A stretch of DNA of 5,756 bases. Origin: Euryarchaeota archaeon UBA433. GTDB lineage: Archaea; Thermoplasmatota; Poseidoniia; Poseidoniales; Poseidoniaceae. Made by a program: the position numbers and the translations under genes. Within the stretch, counting starts at the first letter, position 1, and each line of letters begins with the position of its first letter. The stretch is from contig DAFX01000074.1 of the NCBI GenBank assembly GCA_002495535.1, forward strand, positions 1 to 5,756, written 5' to 3'. This document shows positions 1 to 5,756 of the stretch, piece after piece. The notes under the pieces are model-generated. The model was not told the origin of the DNA and did no database searches. It saw only the letters and a program-made list of their open reading frames with translations.

Positions 1-3000
1 AGCGACGAACAACCGTTCTGGGTTGACATGTGGTCCTATTACACCGCCGACGTCCAACGTGGTATTTTCGACAACTTGATCCCAAGCGTACCCATGACCT
101 TCTCGGTTCGTGGCGGCATCTTTGGAAACCTGACTCACCCAACTAACTTCACAGGTTTGGGCGGCGACGGTTACCGCAGCGGTGCATCCGGCCTCGTGTC
201 GGTGACCTTTGTCCAAGACATTGGCATCAACGGCATCTGGAAGCAAATTCAATGGAACTCGACCAGAGACAATGGCATTGGTAAAGTCCCAGGTGGTTAC
301 GAAGAAGTAGCTTGGAACTCCAACACCAATATGCTAGAACCACTGCTCGATAGCAATGGCGACATCATCGAATACGATTACACCAATACAAGTTTGCCTG
401 CAGGCGACTATGAGGTCACAGCAAGTGTTCGTCCTGAAATAGCCACCGAATGGCCCTTCCCGTACCTCCACGGCGACGATACAGAGGCGCAATCGATCCG
501 TGTGATGCACCGAATGAACATCGAGGCTCAAATGATTCTTGAAGGAACTAACCCGGTGTACTACTTCGATGCAACCATCAACAATGGCGATGGTTCCTTT
601 GGAAACTGGGCAACACTGTTCCACCAGCAAGCGCTTGATGGAGCCGGCCTGGTGTTCAATGATATATCGAGATCCAAGCCCTACCCAACCAATTGGGACG
701 GCGCCCCTGAATCCCTCATAGGTGAAGCAGCAAACCTCCGCAACTTCATCAGCACCAACTCGACGCACTGGTTCATCACCCTGGTGAACGGCGGCGATGG
801 TGATTTGCCACCGTGTGGCGCAGTTGACCCAACCGACCCGAACAGCGAAGTCCGCTGTGAGATTGTTCCTGAAATGAACACGGGCGACTCCCTCCAAATC
901 ATTGGTTCAGTTACCAACCGTACCGATGACCCATGGGACGCAGATCCGGTAGCCCTCCAAGTCGACGTTGACGGCAACGGGCAATTCCTAGGAGCGGGTG
1001 AAACAGCCTACACTCAACGGCCAATCATGAGCAACGGCGTTGCTGAGTTTGATTACAACTGGTCCTGGTACAGCCAATACGGCAGTGGTACCTACGGTAT
1101 GCGCGTGGATTTCACGAACTCTGCATACTATTTCACCGGTAACAGTTCTACTTTGGCAGCGACTGGTGCTTACATCAACGTCACCGTTGTTGGTACCACC
1201 GACTTCCAAACCACCTCTTTGCCACGTTTGTACCGCAACAGCAGCACAACCATCCAAGCAAAGCTGGTTGACAACTCATTGCAGCCAGTTCGCAACGTAC
1301 CGGTCAATTACACCTGGTCGGCAGACGGGCGAAGCGGCGTGAATTACACGGATGAAAATGGATTCTTCGAAATTCCGTTCAACATCTCTGCCCAAGATTC
1401 GCTTGGTGATTTCACCCTGCAGTTTGAATTCGCCGGCACACCTTTGCTCAAAGGGAACACGATGGTGCAAGAAGTGTGGGTGGTATCGAGAACCTACCTC
1501 TCAGTCGTTTCAGCCGATCCGAATTTACGCCAATCTGGAGACAGATGGGATTTCACTGCCCAAGTTGTCGATGATAACAAGACTTCAGTTCGCGACCCAG
1601 GGGGGGCCGCTCTCGATGGCGCCAACTCAGGTTTGGTTGACGTCATCTTCGAAGGAACGGACTTCAATGGCGTGTTCCACCGCCAAGTCGTTGCAACCCT
1701 TGCTCCATCGGCTGGATTAATCTCCCTGCCAGAACCACAGCCGGACAACTCCCACCTGTGCTTCTATGACGGGAACGGCGACGGTTTCCCAGACCGCGAT
1801 TTCAACCAAGACGGAACACTTGATCGAAACGAAACGGTTGGCTGCTTGAAGTCGAACATCAGCCCACTGAACCCACAACTCTTGCGAGACGACCCAGAAT
1901 CCTTCCTTCCAGATGGATTTGGACCCGTCAATGTGATTTTGCGATTCGAAGAGAATTTGCCAAACGAAGGATGCCAAGCACTCCAACCAAGCGCCCTTAC
2001 GATCCAAGGCGCATGGGACTCGTGTACCAGTGTGTTAGGAAACGATCACTTCAGGCTCAAGATGACCAACAACGCAAACGGCTTCTCCTTGATTGGGCGA
2101 ACCACCCTGACCGTTGATGACCAAATTGTCTACACGAGCGAGATCAATCCGGTGACCGGCGAGGTCGTACCAAAGCCAATGGTCGTCACAGGAAACCTGC
2201 AAGACGAACTCGGCACCAACTTGACCAACCGAAACATCCGAGTCAGTTACGAGATGATCAACGGGCAATCCAACCCAACCTCTTGTCAAAGTGGTATGAC
2301 GGATTTGAACGGGCAATACTCAATTTTGTGCCCGCTTTCAGACGTTATGGCTGGAAAGGCCAAGGTTACAGTGACGTACTCGTCCTACGACAACAACGAT
2401 GCATACCGATACGAGAACAAGACGATCCAAACCGAATTCGACGTCTTCTCGAACTCCACGTTGGCAATCAACGAAGTTGGACCGTTCAAGTCTAGCGTTG
2501 AATCATGGACGGCTCCAAACGGATCCAACTACCCGGTCCTTTACCTCAAGGAATCGTATCACATTGATGCAAAACTCACCCAATCCAACGGACAGTTTGT
2601 TGGTGGCAAGTGCTTGAACATCTACCTTGACCCAGAGCAGAATATCCGCCCAGTGTCGACCATCCGCACCAGCGAAATCGACGGAACCATCGAATGGTTC
2701 AGCGGCGATCCAAGTCAAAACCCGACGCTAAAGGGTGTTGAAACCACCGGCGGCAAGTTGGAAGGATTCCGAACCCTCCGTATTGCTTTCGAGCCAGATG
2801 TCAACGTCCCTGGTGGCTGTGACAAGGATACTTCGAATGTGCTCAACGGGTCGTCCGTCGACATCGACATTCTCGTCCGCTCCCGCGTGGACTTGCAAGT
2901 CAAGCAAACATGGAGTCATCTGGCTGGCAACGGCTTGGATAACGATGAAGCTGTGATTGGTTCCATTGCTCTGCTCCGAGACCGTCTCGACCTCGCCGTC

Positions 3001-3837
3001 GAGAATGAAGAGGTCTGGTTCGTACGACAGTACTGGTCAGCAGAAAACAACGAGTGGGTTGTGGAAGGCACGAACAAGTCCAAGACCAATGAACAAGGCG
3101 TTGCGGACTTCGAGTGGGCCTTTGGCGGTACGTCATGTGATGGAGAGCCTTGTGAGGGCCTCTGGCGCATCATTGCGTACTACCCAGGTTCGAGGGACTT
3201 CGCCGAGTCGCAAGACAACATCACGCACGAATTGGTGTATGAAATGCCTTCAGCGATTGACACCCAATCCTCATTCATTACGCCAGCGCGTGGAATGGCT
3301 CTTGTGGTTCTCTTGATGGCCATGCTGATTGGCGGCTTGATCTACTACCAGCGAGCCCAAGAACGACGACAAGTGCAAGCGCTGAAAGGTATCCTGACCG
3401 ATACGATGATGCAATTGGAAGCAAGCAACGAATACATCGCAGCAATCTTCGATTGCTACAAGAGTTTGGTCAAGCACTTCAAGCGATACGGATTCATGAA
3501 GAAGGTCTACGAGACCACACGCGAATTCGAGTCCGCAGTGCGAGCAGCATTCAACATGGTGCCTGCTGAGCAACTAAGCGCATTCCTCTCCATCTTCGAA
3601 GAGGCCCGTTACTCAGACCACACCATCGATGCATCCCACCGAGACCGTGCTCTGCAAACCCTCAACGCAATCGTGAGCTCCCTCACCGTGGCTCTTGGAG
3701 AAGAAGGCTCAGTGACACGAAAGGAACTGGTTGGCTTGTATGACAAGCAGACCAAGGCCGGAGAGTTCGTTGCAGCCGATGGCACCGTCCGTCAAGCAGG
3801 TATTGTCGAAGGCGAAGGTTCGGACTTCAAGATTTGA
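1..3837 (+). CDS. Giant Ig-like surface protein with one C-terminal transmembrane helix and a DUF4129-like cytoplasmic tail (5' partial)
   Basis: The reading frame is open from base 1, so the N-terminus, and presumably the signal peptide, lie upstream; the first in-window ATG (28) has no special support as a start. Numbering window codons from 1, there are 1278 residues. Residues 1-1090 are rich in Thr, Asn, Asp, Gly and aromatic residues and look like serial beta-sandwich modules. Ig/carboxypeptidase-regulatory-like units with a 'TDxNG' turn are visible near 414-488, 726-797 and 985-1063. There are 23 N-X-S/T sequons and 12 cysteines, all before the membrane helix at about 1098-1116. An EF-hand-type loop lies at 600-611. 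After the helix comes a basic stop-transfer stretch (QRAQERRQ), a helical region, and a DUF4129-like domain at about 1146-1228. The inferred topology is outside to inside, with a role in adhesion, sensing or envelope structure. No enzymatic motif is seen in the visible part. Codon use resembles that of the ribosomal genes, so recent transfer is not suggested. Confidence 0.9.
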   Translation, partial: SDEQPFWVDMWSYYTADVQRGIFDNLIPSVPMTFSVRGGIFGNLTHPTNFTGLGGDGYRSGASGLVSVTFVQDIGINGIWKQIQWNSTRDNGIGKVPGGYEEVAWNSNTNMLEPLLDSNGDIIEYDYTNTSLPAGDYEVTASVRPEIATEWPFPYLHGDDTEAQSIRVMHRMNIEAQMILEGTNPVYYFDATINNGDGSFGNWATLFHQQALDGAGLVFNDISRSKPYPTNWDGAPESLIGEAANLRNFISTNSTHWFITLVNGGDGDLPPCGAVDPTDPNSEVRCEIVPEMNTGDSLQIIGSVTNRTDDPWDADPVALQVDVDGNGQFLGAGETAYTQRPIMSNGVAEFDYNWSWYSQYGSGTYGMRVDFTNSAYYFTGNSSTLAATGAYINVTVVGTTDFQTTSLPRLYRNSSTTIQAKLVDNSLQPVRNVPVNYTWSADGRSGVNYTDENGFFEIPFNISAQDSLGDFTLQFEFAGTPLLKGNTMVQEVWVVSRTYLSVVSADPNLRQSGDRWDFTAQVVDDNKTSVRDPGGAALDGANSGLVDVIFEGTDFNGVFHRQVVATLAPSAGLISLPEPQPDNSHLCFYDGNGDGFPDRDFNQDGTLDRNETVGCLKSNISPLNPQLLRDDPESFLPDGFGPVNVILRFEENLPNEGCQALQPSALTIQGAWDSCTSVLGNDHFRLKMTNNANGFSLIGRTTLTVDDQIVYTSEINPVTGEVVPKPMVVTGNLQDELGTNLTNRNIRVSYEMINGQSNPTSCQSGMTDLNGQYSILCPLSDVMAGKAKVTVTYSSYDNNDAYRYENKTIQTEFDVFSNSTLAINEVGPFKSSVESWTAPNGSNYPVLYLKESYHIDAKLTQSNGQFVGGKCLNIYLDPEQNIRPVSTIRTSEIDGTIEWFSGDPSQNPTLKGVETTGGKLEGFRTLRIAFEPDVNVPGGCDKDTSNVLNGSSVDIDILVRSRVDLQVKQTWSHLAGNGLDNDEAVIGSIALLRDRLDLAVENEEVWFVRQYWSAENNEWVVEGTNKSKTNEQGVADFEWAFGGTSCDGEPCEGLWRIIAYYPGSRDFAESQDNITHELVYEMPSAIDTQSSFITPARGMALVVLLMAMLIGGLIYYQRAQERRQVQALKGILTDTMMQLEASNEYIAAIFDCYKSLVKHFKRYGFMKKVYETTREFESAVRAAFNMVPAEQLSAFLSIFEEARYSDHTIDASHRDRALQTLNAIVSSLTVALGEEGSVTRKELVGLYDKQTKAGEFVAADGTVRQAGIVEGEGSDFKI
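1759..1845 (+). other. Cysteine-bracketed calcium-binding loops inside the surface protein
   Basis: Within the ectodomain, residues 590-611 form two overlapping Asp-rich loops. The second matches a canonical 12-residue EF-hand loop: D600, N602, D604, G605, hydrophobic L607, D608 and E611 at positions 1, 3, 5, 6, 8, 9 and 12. The first (D590, N592, D594, G595, D598, D600) resembles dockerin or thrombospondin type-3 loops. Cys587 and Cys615 flank the unit and could close it with a disulfide. Calcium binding is inferred from ligand spacing; such loops commonly rigidify extracellular modules. Confidence 0.7.
3292..3348 (+). other. Transmembrane helix of the surface protein
   Basis: Residues 1098-1116 form an uncharged run rich in Leu, Val, Met, Ala and Gly, ending in two tyrosines and followed at once by QRAQERRQ. 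By the positive-inside rule the C-terminus is cytoplasmic. The absence of sequons after this point, against 23 before it, supports that orientation. It is the only strongly hydrophobic stretch in the visible protein. Confidence 0.85.
3436..3684 (+). other. DUF4129-like cytoplasmic domain of the surface protein
   Basis: Residues about 1146-1228 follow the pattern I associate with DUF4129: a helix with a Cys/Tyr-centred 'CYKSLVKHF', a short 'YGF' turn, 'ETTREFE', a spacer, then 'FEEARYS' and a final helix with conserved hydrophobics. This domain is known at the C-terminus of membrane transglutaminase-like proteins and of archaeal and bacterial membrane proteins, often near MoxR/DUF58 genes; its biochemical role is unknown. 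The call is from remembered pattern, not from a profile search. Confidence 0.6.
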
Positions 3838-3857
3838 AGTTGAGCCCCTGAAGCAAA

Positions 3858-3881
3858 AAGAGGCCCCATCTGGGGCCTCTT
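3858..3881 (+). terminator. Strong hairpin after the surface protein gene, probable terminator
   Basis: A perfect 10-bp stem, AAGAGGCCCC pairing with GGGGCCTCTT, encloses the 4-nt loop ATCT, 20 nt after the TGA at 3835-3837. The tail on the + strand (GCGCTTCTTGTT) is only moderately T-rich. On the - strand the stem is followed by CTTTTTGCTT, a better T-run, although no gene approaches from the right. Archaeal termination relies mainly on U-tracts, so the hairpin may instead protect or process the 3' end. Confidence 0.6.
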
Positions 3882-3933
3882 GCGCTTCTTGTTCGCCTTA
3901 ACCTTCAAGGAGCAGGTGCTGTGTGGTTGTACC

Positions 3934-4377
3934 ATGGACGATTGGAAGCAACTTATCGGCGAGGCTATGCAAATTGAGACGACAGACACGATTGCAGCGT
4001 TCAAGATTTACGAACGCGCGGTGTTTGCGGGCCTATCGACCGCCCAAAATCTTCTGGACGACGTTGAAGCCGCTCAAATTATCGAAGCCATTTACGGGGC
4101 TTTGGTGGCGTACTCGCAAACCGTCATGCTTCGAATGAAAGCAGAAGATCCAGAAATTGGCGGCGTAGATCACGCCTTCAGAGCAGGACAGGCGTACGGA
4201 GTTTCTTGCGTCCTTAACCATTTGATCGACAAACTCACCGACATTACTGGCGGCACTGAATTGGGCGCTATGGATGCATTTTCCGACACCCTCCATGACG
4301 AGATAATCATCCAAGGTCGAGCGGCTGGCTTGACTGTAGAACTGCTTGACGCCCAGGGCGATATCTTGCTTGAGTGA
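3934..4377 (+). CDS. Uncharacterised acidic helical protein, 147 aa
   Basis: I do not recognise this protein. It is strongly acidic (25 Asp/Glu against 8 Lys/Arg), has no signal peptide or membrane segment, and has a single cysteine (C92). Hydrophobic spacing suggests mostly alpha-helix, with Gly breaks near residues 76-77 and 106-107 and perhaps a short beta end at 133-145, so it is probably a soluble cytoplasmic protein. ATG 3934 was chosen because the protein then begins with a clean amphipathic helix (MDDWKQLIGEAM). No Shine-Dalgarno stands at a good distance: AAGGAG at 3907-3912 lies 21 nt away. GTG 3916 is an in-frame alternative with a spacer of only 3 nt. The frame extends back to a TTG at 3880, but that lies in the hairpin and is unlikely. 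The gene stands alone, 52 nt after the hairpin and 141 nt before the eL18 start. Length, codon use like its neighbours and a protein-like composition argue that it is real. Confidence 0.75.
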   Translation: MDDWKQLIGEAMQIETTDTIAAFKIYERAVFAGLSTAQNLLDDVEAAQIIEAIYGALVAYSQTVMLRMKAEDPEIGGVDHAFRAGQAYGVSCVLNHLIDKLTDITGGTELGAMDAFSDTLHDEIIIQGRAAGLTVELLDAQGDILLE

Positions 4378-4432
4378 TCCTCATTCGCCCCGCATCAAGA
4401 AACAACTCCGGGTGCAAAGAAACGGGTTACTG

Positions 4433-4460
4433 CGACGCGAAGGACCGGCCAACCGCGTCG
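4433..4460. repeat. Inverted repeat upstream of the ribosomal operon
   Basis: CGACGCG (4433-4439) and CGCGTCG (4454-4460) are perfect reverse complements separated by 14 nt. The repeat lies between the stop of the acidic protein gene (4377) and the eL18 start, just upstream of the TATA-like element. It could be a terminator stem for the upstream gene (though no T-run follows on the + strand), a regulator-binding site, or chance. The rest of the 4378-4518 gap shows no RNA gene that I can recognise. Confidence 0.4.
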
Positions 4461-4465
4461 GTGCA

Positions 4466-4473
4466 TTGATAAT
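4466..4473 (+). promoter_or_regulatory. Possible TATA box for the eL18-uL13-uS9 operon
   Basis: TTGATAAT is the only AT-rich octamer of TATA-like character in this gap. Transcription starting about 25 nt downstream, near 4495, would leave a leader of about 24 nt that still includes the Shine-Dalgarno site of the eL18 gene. The match to the archaeal consensus is loose and no clear BRE purines precede it. Confidence 0.3.
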
Positions 4474-4507
4474 GGGATGGCGAGTCGGCGAATTGCTTCA
4501 AAGCATC

Positions 4508-4514
4508 GAGGGAG
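4508..4514 (+). promoter_or_regulatory. Ribosome binding site that fixes the eL18 start
   Basis: GAGGGAG lies 4 nt before ATG 4519 and is complementary in part to the CCUCC end of archaeal 16S rRNA. It supports ATG 4519 over the in-frame ATG 4477, which has no such site and would add 14 residues that the family lacks. Confidence 0.55.
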
Positions 4515-4518
4515 TCAA

Positions 4519-4884
4519 ATGAGCAATCCGACACGAAAGACAAACGCACGACTGGTTGATGTCATCAACCAGTTGAAAGCCCAGTCGCGTGACACCGGAG
4601 CAGCTGTTTGGCGAGATGTGGCCATGCGACTCTCTAAGAGTCGCAAAAATTGGGCGCAGCCGAACTTGAGCCGTGTGAGCCGCTACGCCCCCGAGGGTGC
4701 AACCATCCTCGTTCCAGGCAAGCTGCTCGGTTCAGGTGAGTTGTCTGCCAACCACACCATCGCCGCCTACAGTGTTAGCACCGGTGCACGTGAGAAAATA
4801 GAAGCCGCTGGAGGTCGAGTTATGACCTATGGCGAGCTTATGAACGAAAACCCAACAGGCAAGGGGGTTGTTATCCTTGGATGA
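4519..4884 (+). CDS. rpl18e: 50S ribosomal protein eL18 (L18e)
   Basis: This is a large-subunit protein of archaea and eukaryotes in the uL15/L18e fold family, and it binds 23S rRNA. The 121-residue product has the usual archaeal length. Family features are visible in order: the basic N-terminus with KTNARLVDVI (7-16), AVWRDVAMRLSK (29-40), NLSRVSRY (49-56), the most conserved stretch VPGKLLGSGEL (65-75), then the C-terminal AGGRVMTYGEL (97-107) and NPTGKGVVILG (111-121). The start is ATG 4519 with an upstream Shine-Dalgarno. An in-frame ATG at 4477 would give 135 residues with an atypical extension. It is the first gene of the eL18-uL13-uS9 cluster; in many euryarchaea rpoD lies directly upstream, but here the preceding gene is the unrelated acidic protein. 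Its 3' end overlaps the uL13 start by 8 nt, which suggests coupled translation. Confidence 0.96.
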   Translation: MSNPTRKTNARLVDVINQLKAQSRDTGAAVWRDVAMRLSKSRKNWAQPNLSRVSRYAPEGATILVPGKLLGSGELSANHTIAAYSVSTGAREKIEAAGGRVMTYGELMNENPTGKGVVILG

Positions 4885-5362
4885 AACAACCTATGTCTTT
4901 GACGCTGATGGCCTGATCCTTGGTCGCCTGGCGTCCGCATCCGCAGACATCCTTCTCAAGGCAGCACGCGATCACCGCGACGACAAAGTCATCATCGTGA
5001 ACGCCGAGAAAGCAATCGTTTCCGGACGACCGCGCTCTGTGTTGAACACCTACCACGCCAAGTATGAGCTAAACCACGCACGAAAGGGACCTTTCTTCCC
5101 ACGTATGCCTGATATGATTCTCAAGCGTGCAGTCCGTGGTATGCTTCCATACCAAAAGAAGTCCAGTGGCCGCCGAGCTCTTCGCAACCTACGTGTTGAG
5201 ATTGGCTGCCCTGCCCACCTTGCTGGCGATCTACCAGAAGGGCACCAACACGGTGACCTCACCAAGATCCGCAAGGCAATGCCTGAGCGATTCATCAGCT
5301 TGGGTGACATCAGCGCCGACCTCGGCGCACCAACCCACCGCTGGGACGGAGGTGAGCAATGA
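4877..5362 (+). CDS. rpl13: 50S ribosomal protein uL13 (L13)
   Basis: This 23S rRNA-binding protein acts early in large-subunit assembly. The product is 161 residues, near the upper end for archaea. Recognisable parts are VFDADGLILGRLAS (7-20), the strand VIIVNAEKAIVSG (38-50), and the signature core GPFFPRMPDMILKRAVRGML (71-90) followed by PYQKKSSGRRALRNLRV (91-107). The 130-161 tail, ending in RWDGGEQ, is less conserved. There is no ATG in frame near the expected start. TTG 4877 gives MDETTYVFDADG, which fits the family, with a G-rich AAGGGGG at 4861-4867 placed 9 nt upstream. TTG 4868 is a second choice but would touch that G-rich site. The gene overlaps the end of the eL18 gene by 8 nt and the start of the uS9 gene by 4 nt (ATGA), so the three are probably co-transcribed and coupled. 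Confidence 0.95.
   Translation: MDETTYVFDADGLILGRLASASADILLKAARDHRDDKVIIVNAEKAIVSGRPRSVLNTYHAKYELNHARKGPFFPRMPDMILKRAVRGMLPYQKKSSGRRALRNLRVEIGCPAHLAGDLPEGHQHGDLTKIRKAMPERFISLGDISADLGAPTHRWDGGEQ
5348..5355 (+). promoter_or_regulatory. Strong Shine-Dalgarno for the uS9 gene
   Basis: GGAGGTGA is a full match to the 3' end of archaeal 16S rRNA (UCACCUCC) and lies within the last codons of the uL13 gene. It is 3 nt before ATG 5359 and 6 nt before ATG 5362, so either adjacent ATG could be used. It is the best ribosome binding site in the window. Confidence 0.8.
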
Positions 5363-5756
5363 TGGCTCGCAAAAAGCAAAAGTCAGTTCAAACCTCTGGA
5401 AAGCGCAAGACCGCTGTCGCACGTGCATCTGTGAAGGCGGGTAAGGGTCGAGTTCGTGTCAACAGCGAACCAATCGAAATTCTACAACCTTCTCTTGCAC
5501 GACGCAAGGCAATGGAACCACTGATCATCGCTGATGCAATGAACCGCCTCAGCAAGGTTGACATTACCATCACCACCCTTGGTGGCGGAATTATGGGTCA
5601 AACCGACGCCATCCGAACTGCAATTGCACGTGGACTCGTCCACTACAATGGCGGAGCAGAAGGTATTGATGAAGAACTTCGAGACGAATACCTGCGCTTT
5701 GATCGTAGCCTTTTGGTGAACGACCCACGGCGCAAGGAAGCAAAGCACCAACTTGG
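5359..5756 (+). CDS. rps9: 30S ribosomal protein uS9 (S9), 3' partial
   Basis: This small-subunit protein has a C-terminal tail that reaches the P-site tRNA. The window holds 132 codons plus two bases; the frame is open to the end, so the basic tail (usually ending in KSYR) is missing. Family motifs are clear: TSGKRKTAVARASVKAGKGR (12-31), RVRVNSEPIEIL (31-42), ARRKAMEPL (47-55), VDITITTLGGGIMGQTDAIR (67-86), TAIARGLVHY (87-96) and FDRSLLVNDPRRKEAK (114-129). Two consecutive ATGs (5359 and 5362) follow a perfect Shine-Dalgarno. I give the first, which makes the ATGA overlap with the uL13 stop, but 5362 has the more usual spacing and would give a MARKK start. In many archaea the operon continues into rpoN, rpoK and rps2. 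Confidence 0.96.
   Translation, partial: MMARKKQKSVQTSGKRKTAVARASVKAGKGRVRVNSEPIEILQPSLARRKAMEPLIIADAMNRLSKVDITITTLGGGIMGQTDAIRTAIARGLVHYNGGAEGIDEELRDEYLRFDRSLLVNDPRRKEAKHQL

Noticed and set aside
689..696. Palindrome CCAATTGG as an operator
   Set aside because: It is an isolated 8-mer inside a coding region, as expected by chance in a sequence of this length.
334..897. A 187-codon open frame on the - strand
   Set aside because: It lies wholly opposite the surface protein gene, its product has no recognisable domain and looks like a reverse reading of the coding strand, and the + frame is clearly real.
1600..1606. Run of seven G, possible frameshift or slippage site
   Set aside because: The reading frame and the protein style are the same on both sides, so there is no sign of a broken or shifted gene.
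3880..3933. TTG 3880 as the start of the acidic protein
   Set aside because: It overlaps the hairpin at 3858-3881, and the 18 extra residues do not look like part of the protein. ATG 3934 is more natural, though GTG 3916 stays possible.
4477..4518. ATG 4477 as the eL18 start
   Set aside because: It would add 14 residues not typical of the family. ATG 4519 has a Shine-Dalgarno and gives the usual length of 121 residues.
4378..4518. Possible tRNA or small RNA in the gap before the eL18 gene
   Set aside because: No cloverleaf, T-loop motif (GGTTCRA) or acceptor pairing is visible; only one short inverted repeat is present.
5482..5751. An 89-codon open frame on the - strand
   Set aside because: It is opposite the uS9 gene, whose + frame is unmistakable, and shows no features of its own.
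1..5756. CRISPR arrays, insertion sequences, attachment sites or defence genes
   Set aside because: No direct repeats with spacers, transposase-like frames or terminal repeats were found. Base and codon use is even across the window.

Overview
The window carries archaeal genes, all on the + strand. The rightmost three encode ribosomal proteins eL18 (L18e, found only in archaea and eukaryotes), uL13 and uS9, in the order long known from archaeal genomes. Moderate G+C, N-glycosylation sequons in a very large Ig-like surface protein, and a cytoplasmic DUF4129-like tail suggest a marine planktonic euryarchaeon, most likely Marine Group II (Poseidoniales). The archaeal assignment is firm; the Poseidoniales assignment is an inference from overall look and gene style.

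Layout. Positions 1-3837 hold the 3' part of a giant single-pass membrane protein gene that continues upstream of the window. At least 1278 residues are present: about 1090 residues of extracellular beta-sandwich modules with 23 N-X-S/T sequons, 12 cysteines and an EF-hand-type calcium loop, then one transmembrane helix and a cytoplasmic domain of about 160 residues. A strong 10-bp hairpin follows at 3858-3881. Positions 3934-4377 encode a small, very acidic, probably all-helical cytoplasmic protein that I do not recognise. A 141-nt gap with an inverted repeat, a weak TATA-like element and a Shine-Dalgarno site leads into the ribosomal-protein operon: eL18 (4519-4884), uL13 (4877-5362, with a TTG start inside the end of the eL18 gene) and uS9 (5359-, cut by the window end). 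The last two are joined by short overlaps typical of translational coupling.

How the parts relate. The three ribosomal genes form one transcription unit supplying large- and small-subunit proteins; in many archaea it continues into rpoN, rpoK and rps2. The surface protein and the small acidic protein look like separate units: a hairpin separates them, and a 141-nt gap separates the small protein from the ribosomal operon. I see no mobile elements, CRISPR arrays, tRNA or rRNA. No clear new multi-gene system is evident. The least explained items are the surface receptor-like protein and the 147-residue acidic protein.
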